Of a stretch of 7,727 nt of DNA, positions 1 to 5,760 are shown piece after piece. Below the pieces are notes generated by a model. It was not told where the DNA came from and did not search any database. It was given only the letters and a program-made list of their open reading frames with translations. Positions within the stretch are counted from its first letter, which is position 1. The number at the start of each line of letters is the position of its first letter. Position numbers and translations under genes: made by a program. Origin of the DNA: Alphaproteobacteria bacterium (GTDB lineage: Bacteria; Pseudomonadota; Alphaproteobacteria; Puniceispirillales; Puniceispirillaceae); assembly GCA_011526395.1 (NCBI GenBank), contig WTHW01000060.1, positions 1 to 7,727 of the forward strand, in the 5' to 3' direction.

Positions 1-14
1 GTACGAAGACGTAC
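1..14. repeat. Short perfect inverted repeat at window edge, upstream of folK
   Basis: Bases 1-5 (GTACG) are the reverse complement of bases 10-14 (CGTAC), with a 4-base AAGA loop. It sits at the window boundary, so the stem may be longer than seen or may be chance. The following bases (15-36) are strongly AT-rich and include TATATT at 24-29, which could be a -10 element for folK, but any -35 would lie at or before the window start and none is recognisable. A terminator of the preceding gene is unlikely because no T-run follows the stem. Confidence 0.3.
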
Positions 15-48
15 AAAGCCATATATATTTAAAAAAGGCATAACCCTC

Positions 49-558
49 ATGAAACAAGCATTCATTGCCATTGGCGGCAACCTTCTTCCCGAAGGCTATG
101 ATGATTTATTCCAGCTGATGGCTGAGGCTATTTCTGTCCTCAAAGCTGAGCCGCTAGAGGTGATTGCCCAATCACAATGGTATGAAACAGCACCAGTGCC
201 CATATCTGACCAGCCATGGTTTTTAAACGCTGTTTTGAAAATTGAAACATCACTCTCATCTCATGATTTGCTAGCCCGCCTTCATGAAATTGAGGCTGAA
301 TTTGGACGTGTTCGGAAGGTGCGAAACGAAGCGCGTATCCTTGACCTTGATGTGATCGATTATGACGGGCAAATTGTGGATGATGGCGTGATAAATCTGC
401 CGCATCCACGCCTTCATCTGCGCGCTTTTGTGTTGTATCCTATTCGCGATTTGGACCCGCAATGGCACCATCCCATTTTGCAGAAATCGATTGACCAGAT
501 GATTGACGAAATGCCAGAGGGCCAAGATATTCGTATCGCCTCACAGGTCACATCATAA
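49..558 (+). CDS. folK: 2-amino-4-hydroxy-6-hydroxymethyldihydropteridine pyrophosphokinase (HPPK)
   Basis: FolK transfers pyrophosphate from ATP to 6-hydroxymethyl-7,8-dihydropterin in the cytoplasm, the step before dihydropteroate synthase in folate synthesis. The 169-residue protein has the usual size and the family landmarks in order: the N-terminal strand with IGGNL (8-12), WYET (44-47), QPWFLNAV (55-62), FGRVR (85-89), the core ARILDLDVI (95-103) in which D99 and D101 correspond to the two Mg-binding aspartates and R96 to the ATP-binding arginine, and HPRLHLRAFVL (119-129). The start is the first ATG, about 10 bases after an AAAAGG element at 33-38. Its neighbours are not folate genes: folB and folP are not visible, and rpoZ follows after 85 bases, so folK may be the end of an earlier transcription unit or co-transcribed with rpoZ. 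Nothing suggests loss of function. Confidence 0.95.
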   Translation: MKQAFIAIGGNLLPEGYDDLFQLMAEAISVLKAEPLEVIAQSQWYETAPVPISDQPWFLNAVLKIETSLSSHDLLARLHEIEAEFGRVRKVRNEARILDLDVIDYDGQIVDDGVINLPHPRLHLRAFVLYPIRDLDPQWHHPILQKSIDQMIDEMPEGQDIRIASQVTS

Positions 559-562
559 AAAG

Positions 563-590
563 CTTGCAATTTTGCTGAAAAATCTATAAA
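563..590 (+). promoter_or_regulatory. Weak candidate sigma-70 promoter for rpoZ-rsh
   Basis: CTTGCA (563-568) resembles the alphaproteobacterial -35 (CTTGAC) and CTATAA (584-589) resembles the -10. The spacer is about 15 bases, two shorter than ideal, so the assignment is weak. The spacer and the -10 contain AAAAATC twice (578-584 and 588-594), 10 bases apart, which puts A-rich runs on the same face of the helix. A start near base 597 would give a leader of roughly 47 bases. The 85-base folK-rpoZ gap is the largest in the window and the most natural place for an operon promoter. Confidence 0.3.
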
Positions 591-599
591 AATCGCGTC

Positions 600-610
600 T
601 GTCTTAGACA
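600..610. repeat. Small palindrome in rpoZ leader
   Basis: TGTCT (600-604) and AGACA (606-610) form a perfect inverted repeat around a single central T. It would lie just at or after the transcription start suggested by the candidate promoter, a position fitting an operator half-site pair, but at 5 bp per arm it could also be chance. I do not recognise it as the binding site of a known regulator. Confidence 0.3.
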
Positions 611-631
611 TTTTATCCACCAATCACTGTC

Positions 632-637
632 AAGGAG
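632..637 (+). promoter_or_regulatory. Strong Shine-Dalgarno for rpoZ
   Basis: AAGGAG lies six bases before the rpoZ ATG at 644. It is the best ribosome binding site in the window and fixes that start. Confidence 0.85.
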
Positions 638-643
638 TGCATT

Positions 644-1066
644 ATGGCTCGCGTTACCGTTGAAGATTGCATTGAAAAAATCCCAAACCGTTTTGATTTG
701 GTTCTAACAGCATCACAGCGCGCACGTTCAATTCAAAAGGGCGAATTGCTAACAATTGACCGTGACAATGATAAAAACCCTGTCGTGGCATTGCGCGAAA
801 TCGCTGCTGAAACAATTGAAACAGAACGTATGCGCGAAGGCATCATCAAGAACATGCAGCGTTTGAACAAAAACGAAGAGCATGAGCGCACAGCAGACGA
901 AGCCTCAGAAGTTGCCAAGCTTGATCTTGAGGCACAAATTGGTGAGATGTCTGATGACGCATTTGGCGATGCTGGCATGCAGGTTGGCGCGATGGAAGAT
1001 GCTTCAACTGAAGAAGTTTCTGGCTTCGAAGATGTTGACCTTGTCTCTCGCGAGGGCGATGATTAA
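644..1066 (+). CDS. rpoZ: DNA-directed RNA polymerase omega subunit
   Basis: Omega clamps the C-terminal end of beta' and helps assemble RNA polymerase; with beta' it also forms a ppGpp binding site in E. coli polymerase. The N-terminus ARVTVEDCI (2-10), PNRFDLVL (14-21), RAR (26-28) and NPVVALREIA (45-54) are the conserved omega core. The first residues MAR, implicated in ppGpp binding in E. coli, are intact. At 140 residues it is clearly longer than the E. coli protein (91) and similar to other alphaproteobacterial omegas. The extra length is a C-terminal tail: residues 101-140 hold 14 Asp/Glu and a single basic residue, and look disordered. The start is fixed by AAGGAG six bases upstream. 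rsh follows after 33 bases, so the ppGpp enzyme and a ppGpp-binding polymerase subunit are adjacent and probably co-transcribed. Confidence 0.96.
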   Translation: MARVTVEDCIEKIPNRFDLVLTASQRARSIQKGELLTIDRDNDKNPVVALREIAAETIETERMREGIIKNMQRLNKNEEHERTADEASEVAKLDLEAQIGEMSDDAFGDAGMQVGAMEDASTEEVSGFEDVDLVSREGDD

Positions 1067-1067
1067 A

Positions 1068-1084
1068 CCTGAAGACAATTCAGG
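1068..1084 (+). promoter_or_regulatory. Intercistronic hairpin carrying the likely rsh ribosome binding site
   Basis: CCTGAA (1068-1073) and TTCAGG (1079-1084) form a perfect 6-bp stem with a 5-base loop, starting one base after the rpoZ stop codon. The only Shine-Dalgarno-like bases ahead of rsh, AGGA (1082-1085), lie mostly within the 3' arm, so folding would pair them. They are also about 14 bases from the rsh ATG, longer than usual. There is no T-run after the stem, so it is not an intrinsic terminator. That the hairpin dampens rsh translation or marks a processing site is inference. Confidence 0.5.
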
Positions 1085-1099
1085 AATGCGATAGCCTTT

Positions 1100-3226
1100 A
1101 TGCAAAATGCATTTGAAGACTTAGTTAGTAGAATAAGAGCTTATAACCCTGCGGTTGATGAGGCGCGTCTCAAAGCTGCCTATGATCTCGGGGAAAAAGC
1201 CCATGAAGGCCAAACCAGAGCCTCTGGTGAGGCCTATTTCACCCATCCTATATCAGTGGCGAATATCCTAACCGATATTCACATGGACAGTGATACCATC
1301 ATCACAGCCTTGCTCCATGACACAGTCGAAGATTGCGACGTCACACTTGACCAAATCGAAGATGCCTTTGGCAAAGATGTTGCAGAGCTTGTGGATGGCG
1401 TGACCAAATTAACGCGCATTGAATTACAATCCGAAGGCACAAAACAAGCTGAAAATCTGCGTAAACTTGTTGTGGCGACCAGCCGCGATATACGTGTGCT
1501 ATTGGTCAAATTGGCTGATAGAACGCATAATATGCAAACCATTGAATCCTTTGCGCGCGAAGATAAAAAACAACGTATCGCTGCCGAGACAAGAGATATT
1601 TACGCGCCTTTGGCAGAACGGATTGGCCTCACACACATCCAGCGCGAACTTGAAGATAGAGCCTTTGCTGTTCTTGTGCCTGAACAACGCCAAACCATCA
1701 TCAACCGTCTCGAATTTTTGGCAGCGCAAACCGATAATGTGATCTCTCGTATTTGTCAGGAAATACAGAGCAATATCGACAAGGGCGGCATTGAATGCCA
1801 AGTCTTTGGTCGTCGCAAAACCCCATATTCTATCTGGCGCAAGATGCAGACGAAAAATGTGCTGATGGAACATTTGGCAGATGTGATGGGTTTCCGCGTC
1901 ATCGTGCCAACCATTGCTGACTGCTACAAGGCGCTTGGTTTGCTTCACGGCGCCTATCCAACTGTGATGGGGCGTTTTAAAGACTATATTTCAACACCAA
2001 AGCGTAACGGGTACCAGTCGATACATACCGGCGTGATTGGCCCTATGAACCGTAAGATTGAAATTCAAATCCGCACGCCTGAAATGCATGATACAGCCGA
2101 GCGTGGTGTAGCGGCGCATTGGTCTTACAAGGCAAAAAATCCAAGCCATGATGCCCCTGACTATAATTGGGTCAAAGATTTGATATCTCTTGTGGAGCTT
2201 GATACAGCAGCCACAGATTTTGTCGAACATACCAAAATGGAAATGTATGCTGACCAAGTCTTTTGCTTCACCCCGCGTGGTGATCTGATTGCCCTGCCAC
2301 GGGGCGCGACAGCTGTTGATTTTGCTTATGCTGTTCACTCAAAGCTTGGTGATATCTGCACAGGCGTTATCATCAATCAAAAACCACGCCAGCTTGCAAC
2401 ACAGCTTGAAAATGGTGACCAAGTTGAAATCATCACTGATAGCGAGGCAAAGCCAAAGCCGGAATGGGAGAGCTTTGTTAAGACAGGACGCGCAAAATCA
2501 GCGATTAAGCGCTTTATGCGTCAATCAAAATTTATTGAATTCAGCCGTGTTGGCAGAGCGCTTCTAGACAGAGAATTTAGGCGCCATGAAAAAGAGCTTG
2601 ATGATGAGATTGTCAAAGACAGCCTGACTGCGCTTGGTCTGTCCAAAATTGATGATTTATTCGCTGATATAGGCGAGGGGCGTCGCTCTGTTAAAGATGT
2701 GTTCTACAAGCTCAACCCAGATATTGAGCGCGACATCAGCAAAGAAAAATCAGATAGCACCCGCACGAATGATATCTCTGAAAGCTTTTATATCACAGAG
2801 GCTGTTGATGGCATGGCTGTTCATATTGCCAAATGCTGTCACCCTATTCCGGGCGAGGATGTGGTCGGTATTGTGACCACAGGCAAGGGGATTACTGTTC
2901 ATGGCCGCAATTGTGATACGCTTCGCAAATTCGTTGAAGCGCCTGAATTATGGCTTGATATCCAATGGAACCGCCGCGAGGTACGCCAACATATCGTCAA
3001 GATCGAAGCCACATTGATCCATGAACCCGGCGCTCTTGCCGCCTTATGTTCAGGTATTGGACAATTAAACGCCAATATCACCAACATTCAGTCTTTGAAC
3101 AGAGATACAGATTTTTTCACTTTCTTGCTTGATATTGAGGTGGAAAATACGACGCATCTCCAATCTATACTTGCGGTTTTGGGATCGAATAAATATGTTG
3201 AATCTGTAACGCGACACACGCTTTAG
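1100..3226 (+). CDS. rsh: Bifunctional (p)ppGpp synthetase/hydrolase, RelA/SpoT family
   Basis: Long RSH enzyme that makes (p)ppGpp from ATP and GTP/GDP on starvation and degrades it otherwise; usually the only long RSH in alphaproteobacteria. The 708 residues show the full architecture. The HD hydrolase has H49, H73-D74, the E78/D79-containing HDTVED motif and D140 in ADRTHNM. The synthetase has the GRRKTPYSI loop (237-245), RFKD (292-295), YQSIH (305-309), the catalytic E321-x-Q323 and GVAAHWSYK (336-344). A TGS domain spans about 386-446, followed by a helical region, the conserved CCH motif at 579-581, and an ACT domain at about 632-706. RFKD is the RxKD form typical of bifunctional enzymes, not the ExDD form of monofunctional RelA, so both activities should be present. 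The ATG at 1100 is the only usable start: the next upstream in-frame codons reach a stop (TGA at 1070) without ATG, GTG or TTG. The ribosome binding site is weak and lies in a hairpin. Confidence 0.96.
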   Translation: MQNAFEDLVSRIRAYNPAVDEARLKAAYDLGEKAHEGQTRASGEAYFTHPISVANILTDIHMDSDTIITALLHDTVEDCDVTLDQIEDAFGKDVAELVDGVTKLTRIELQSEGTKQAENLRKLVVATSRDIRVLLVKLADRTHNMQTIESFAREDKKQRIAAETRDIYAPLAERIGLTHIQRELEDRAFAVLVPEQRQTIINRLEFLAAQTDNVISRICQEIQSNIDKGGIECQVFGRRKTPYSIWRKMQTKNVLMEHLADVMGFRVIVPTIADCYKALGLLHGAYPTVMGRFKDYISTPKRNGYQSIHTGVIGPMNRKIEIQIRTPEMHDTAERGVAAHWSYKAKNPSHDAPDYNWVKDLISLVELDTAATDFVEHTKMEMYADQVFCFTPRGDLIALPRGATAVDFAYAVHSKLGDICTGVIINQKPRQLATQLENGDQVEIITDSEAKPKPEWESFVKTGRAKSAIKRFMRQSKFIEFSRVGRALLDREFRRHEKELDDEIVKDSLTALGLSKIDDLFADIGEGRRSVKDVFYKLNPDIERDISKEKSDSTRTNDISESFYITEAVDGMAVHIAKCCHPIPGEDVVGIVTTGKGITVHGRNCDTLRKFVEAPELWLDIQWNRREVRQHIVKIEATLIHEPGALAALCSGIGQLNANITNIQSLNRDTDFFTFLLDIEVENTTHLQSILAVLGSNKYVESVTRHTL

Positions 3227-3238
3227 GTTTCAATAATT

Positions 3239-3832
3239 ATGTTTCGTAGCCGCAATGATGGCGTCAGCCAAAAACTGAAGAATTTCGTTTGGCCCAAAAA
3301 GGGGTTTCAGCGTTCCTTCTTCTATTTGCGAGAGCGTATCACACGCATGTCAGCCTCAACCCACAGCCTTGCGCTTGGCCTTGCCTGCGGTGCGGCGGCA
3401 TCTATGACACCTTTCATTGGCTTTCACTTTTTCCTCGCCGCGTTTCTTGCCTATTTAATCGGCGGTAATCTCTTAACATCTGCCATTGGCACTATCGTTG
3501 GCAATCCGTGGAGTTTTCCCTTCATTTGGGCGGCTGATACCTATATCGGAAACGGTATCGTTACACAATTTGGCCTTGATTTATGGCTTAATTCTATCGA
3601 AACCGATGTGCCTGTTGTGTTTTTCTACAGCTTAACGATTGGCGGTATCGTGCTTGCGATTGCCACCTTTCCGATATTTTATGGATTTGCCTATTGGGGT
3701 ATTGCAAGCTGGCGTTCTCACCGTGTGAAAAAACGCGCTCAAAAAGAGGCGATGCGCGCTGAAAAGCAAATGCCAATTGCGCCTGCTATGACAGGTGATG
3801 GGACTGACCAAACCGATATCAGGGAGTCATAA
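3239..3832 (+). CDS. DUF2062 family membrane protein, function unknown
   Basis: A 197-residue membrane protein of the DUF2062 family, for which I know no established activity. A basic N-terminus (FVWPKKGFQRSFFYL, 16-30) leads into the family core: HSLALGLACGAAASMTPFIGFHF (42-64 region), GGNLL (75-79) and VGNPWSFPFIW (87-97). Hydrophobic segments at about 43-72, 74-98 and 125-155 suggest two or three membrane spans, followed by a charged cytosolic-looking tail (159-197). It starts 12 bases after rsh and is in the same reading frame, with only the rsh TAG and four sense codons between. The ribosome binding site is poor (TAGG at 3224-3227, overlapping the rsh stop), so translation is probably coupled to rsh. 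Its stop lies two bases before pdxJ. Genes of this family recur at this locus in alphaproteobacteria, which suggests a housekeeping envelope role, but no function should be assigned. Confidence 0.88.
   Translation: MFRSRNDGVSQKLKNFVWPKKGFQRSFFYLRERITRMSASTHSLALGLACGAAASMTPFIGFHFFLAAFLAYLIGGNLLTSAIGTIVGNPWSFPFIWAADTYIGNGIVTQFGLDLWLNSIETDVPVVFFYSLTIGGIVLAIATFPIFYGFAYWGIASWRSHRVKKRAQKEAMRAEKQMPIAPAMTGDGTDQTDIRES
3821..3826 (+). promoter_or_regulatory. Shine-Dalgarno for pdxJ inside the DUF2062 gene
   Basis: AGGGAG lies in the last codons of the upstream gene, eight bases before the pdxJ ATG. Ribosomes finishing DUF2062 would stop about on the pdxJ start, so the two are probably translationally coupled. 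Confidence 0.75.
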
Positions 3833-3834
3833 AT

Positions 3835-4578
3835 ATGTCATCACCATTACGACTTGGCGTGAATATTGATCATGTGGCAACATTGCGTAATGCGCGTGGG
3901 GGGCTGCACCCGTCACCAGTATCTGCTGCCTTATTGGCGCAAAAAGCAGGGGCAGATGGTATCACCATCCACCTTCGTGAAGATAGGCGCCATATCAAAG
4001 ACGAAGATGCCAAAGACATCAAACAAGCCATTGATATTCCTTTGAATTTTGAAATGGCGGCAACAGAGGAGATGGTCGATTTTGCCATCGCGTTAAAGCC
4101 AAATGCCTGTTGCATTGTGCCTGAAAAGCGTGAAGAGGTAACAACTGAAGGCGGCCTTGCTGTGGCAGGTCATGAAGAGCGCCTGAAGCCACTTTTCGAT
4201 AAGATCAAACAAGCTGGCATCAGATTATCTCTCTTTATCGAAGCAAGCGAAGATGAGATTAAAGCAGCATCCGCGCTTGGTGCTGATATCATTGAATTGC
4301 ACACTGGCACCTATTGCCATGCCGAAACACCAGCTGATAAGGCAAAAGAGGTTGAAAAGATAGCCAAAGGCGCACGCCTTGCGCAGTCTCTTGGTATCGA
4401 AGTGCATGCAGGGCATGGTTTGGATTTCGACACAGTTGGCCCGATTGCCGCCATCGAAGAGATGCAAGAGCTCAATATCGGTCATTTCCTGATGGGGGCG
4501 GCCTTATTCACAGGGCTAGAAGAGGCGATACACACCATGCAAGCCAAAATGGCACAAGCGCGCAAATCAGGCTCATAG
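3835..4578 (+). CDS. pdxJ: Pyridoxine 5'-phosphate synthase
   Basis: PdxJ is a cytoplasmic TIM-barrel enzyme that condenses 3-amino-1-hydroxyacetone 1-phosphate (from PdxA) with deoxyxylulose 5-phosphate to give pyridoxine 5'-phosphate, the last ring-forming step of the DXP-dependent vitamin B6 route. The 247-residue protein has normal length and intact active-site regions: GVNIDHVATLRN (8-19), IHLREDRRHI (45-54) with H46 and R51/R52, NFEMA (71-75) with E73, IVPEKREEVTTEGG (94-107), IELHTG (153-158) and the glycine-rich HAGHGL (191-196) with H191. The C-terminal IGHFLMGAALFTGLEEAI (215-232) is the phosphate-binding end of the barrel. The start is set by AGGGAG eight bases upstream. Presence of pdxJ implies the PdxA/PdxJ pathway rather than the PdxS/PdxT one in this organism. 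acpS follows after four bases. Confidence 0.97.
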   Translation: MSSPLRLGVNIDHVATLRNARGGLHPSPVSAALLAQKAGADGITIHLREDRRHIKDEDAKDIKQAIDIPLNFEMAATEEMVDFAIALKPNACCIVPEKREEVTTEGGLAVAGHEERLKPLFDKIKQAGIRLSLFIEASEDEIKAASALGADIIELHTGTYCHAETPADKAKEVEKIAKGARLAQSLGIEVHAGHGLDFDTVGPIAAIEEMQELNIGHFLMGAALFTGLEEAIHTMQAKMAQARKSGS

Positions 4579-4582
4579 CACC

Positions 4583-4969
4583 ATGATTTTGGGCATAGGC
4601 AATGATATCTGCAACATCACACGCATCGAAGAGGCTGTTGCGCGTCATGGCGATAAATTTTATGCCAAAATCCTCACTGCGAGAGAGCAGAGCCAATGCG
4701 ATGCGCGCCACAGCCAAACAGCCTATCTTGCCAAACGCTTTGCTGCCAAAGAGGCGATTTACAAAGCCATCTCCCAACATGTTTCGCCAAAGCCTTCATG
4801 GCATGATGCTGAAATCTTGAATGATGCTGATGGTAAGCCTATAGTGACGCTATCAAAGCGCGTTCAAGATGCGTTGGATGAATGTGCAAATGCGCCTGTT
4901 ATGATATCACTCACCCTATCTGATGATGCGCCTTTTGCCTTTGCTGTGTGTATTGCTAGCACGAAATAA
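4583..4969 (+). CDS. acpS: Holo-[acyl-carrier-protein] synthase
   Basis: AcpS transfers the 4'-phosphopantetheine arm of coenzyme A to the serine of apo-ACP, activating it for fatty acid synthesis. The 128-residue size suits the trimeric AcpS class. The N-terminus MILGIGNDICNITRI (1-15) contains the Mg-binding D8, and KRFAAKEAIYKA (51-62) contains the second metal ligand E57 with K56. W73 in the SWHDAEI stretch, the GKP at 84-86 and SLTLSDD (109-115) match the later part of the family. The gene begins four bases after pdxJ, with a modest CAGG element at 4568-4571 inside pdxJ, and ends with a tandem in-frame TAATAA stop (4967-4972). pdxJ-acpS adjacency is common in proteobacteria, in keeping with a shared cofactor-supply role. 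Confidence 0.95.
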   Translation: MILGIGNDICNITRIEEAVARHGDKFYAKILTAREQSQCDARHSQTAYLAKRFAAKEAIYKAISQHVSPKPSWHDAEILNDADGKPIVTLSKRVQDALDECANAPVMISLTLSDDAPFAFAVCIASTK

Positions 4970-4992
4970 TAAATATCTTAACCGACGATAGT

Positions 4993-4997
4993 CAGGA
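4993..4997 (+). promoter_or_regulatory. Shine-Dalgarno for lepB
   Basis: CAGGA lies nine bases before the lepB ATG, within the 37-base acpS-lepB gap. I see no promoter or stem-loop in that gap. Confidence 0.6.
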
Positions 4998-5006
4998 TTT
5001 TCGCCA

Positions 5007-5744
5007 ATGGCCAAAAAGAAAGAAAAAGATAGCTTAAAGGATAATATCAAAACACTTGGTATTGCAGTTTTGATTGCCATTGGGTTCCGCTCCTTTTTGT
5101 TTGAGCCATTTAACATCCCATCAGGCTCGATGATCCCAACATTGCTTGTGGGGGATTATCTATTTGTCTCAAAATATTCTTATGGCTATTCACGCTATTC
5201 CTTCCCTTTTGGGGCTGTGCCGTTTGATGATCGTATCATGGCAGGCGAGCCTGAAAGAGGGGACGTTGTTGTCTTCAGACTGCCGTCAAATGTATCTGTT
5301 GATTATATCAAGCGCGTTGTGGGATTGCCGGGCGATAAAATTCAGCTAAAGCAAGGCCAGCTTTATGTGAATGATACACTTGTGCCGCGCCGTTTTGTGG
5401 GTTCCCAGACAGTCTCTCTTGGCTACCGCGATGTTGAAGTGCGCGCCTTTGAAGAGACAATGGATAATGGCAAAACATATCTTATCCATGAATTTGGCGA
5501 TAATGACCAAATGGATAACACCAAGATTTATGAAGTGCCAGACGGCCATTATTTCATGATGGGTGATAACCGCGACAGATCCAAAGATAGCCGCTTTGCT
5601 GATGTTGGCTTTGTGCCATTTGAGAATTTGATTGGCCGCGCAGAATTCTTATTCTTCAGCGTCGATCAATCAGCTAGGATTTGGGAGTTCTGGAAATGGC
5701 CATTTACCATCCGCTATTCTCGCATTGCCAATGGCATTGATTGA
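5007..5744 (+). CDS. lepB: Signal peptidase I
   Basis: LepB is the membrane-anchored serine/lysine protease that removes signal peptides from exported proteins on the periplasmic face. A lysine-rich cytosolic N-terminus (MAKKKEKDSLKDNIK) precedes a single membrane anchor at about 16-32. The catalytic box PSGSMIPTL (38-46) holds the nucleophile S41. The general base K102 lies in YIKRVVGLPGD (100-110), and GDNRDRSKDSR (186-196) is the third signature. Between them is the variable beta-rich region of the periplasmic domain, which here is of ordinary length. At 245 residues with one anchor it resembles other alphaproteobacterial LepB proteins and is shorter than the two-anchor E. coli enzyme. It lies between acpS and rnc, the classical lepB-rnc-era arrangement. 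Confidence 0.97.
   Translation: MAKKKEKDSLKDNIKTLGIAVLIAIGFRSFLFEPFNIPSGSMIPTLLVGDYLFVSKYSYGYSRYSFPFGAVPFDDRIMAGEPERGDVVVFRLPSNVSVDYIKRVVGLPGDKIQLKQGQLYVNDTLVPRRFVGSQTVSLGYRDVEVRAFEETMDNGKTYLIHEFGDNDQMDNTKIYEVPDGHYFMMGDNRDRSKDSRFADVGFVPFENLIGRAEFLFFSVDQSARIWEFWKWPFTIRYSRIANGID
5694..5739 (+). repeat. Cluster of short inverted repeats at the lepB 3' end, before rnc
   Basis: AAATGGCCATTT (5694-5705) is a perfect 12-base palindrome. CATTG (5723-5727) pairs with CAATG (5729-5733), which in turn can pair with CATTG (5735-5739). GCCATT (5699-5704) can also pair with AATGGC (5730-5735). These lie within lepB codons and may be constrained only by protein sequence, but together they could fold the mRNA 20-65 bases before the rnc start. 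Confidence 0.35.
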
Positions 5745-5760
5745 TAGATATCTGATAGAT
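5742..5760 (+). repeat. 8-bp direct repeat spanning the lepB stop and rnc start
   Basis: TGATAGAT occurs at 5742-5749, beginning with the lepB stop codon, and again at 5753-5760, ending in the first two bases of the rnc ATG. The copies are three bases apart, and AGATATCT (5746-5753) between them is palindromic. The stretch lacks any AGGA-like ribosome binding site for rnc. It may be a slippage duplication. Confidence 0.5.

Noticed and set aside
91..103. FolK signature deviates from the classical pattern (E94-A95 where G/A-P is common)
   Set aside because: The catalytic R96, D99 and D101 are kept, and an N-x-A-R-x-L/I-D form is what I recall from other alphaproteobacterial FolK proteins, so this is lineage variation. 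The positions given here are residue numbers.
1086..1094. Two-codon mini-ORF (ATG CGA TAG) right after the rpoZ-rsh hairpin
   Set aside because: The AGGA before it touches the ATG with essentially no spacing, so initiation there is implausible.
1499..1948. 149-codon antisense open frame inside rsh
   Set aside because: Opposite the conserved hydrolase-synthetase region of rsh; composition is that of a shadow frame and no family motif is visible.
4477..4530. PdxJ C-terminal IGHFLMGAAL has Ala where E. coli PdxJ has Arg
   Set aside because: Alphaproteobacterial PdxJ proteins vary at this place and the residues I can confirm as catalytic are intact.
4967..4972. Tandem TAATAA stop of acpS
   Set aside because: A common way to secure termination; the following A-rich bases make it likely by chance.
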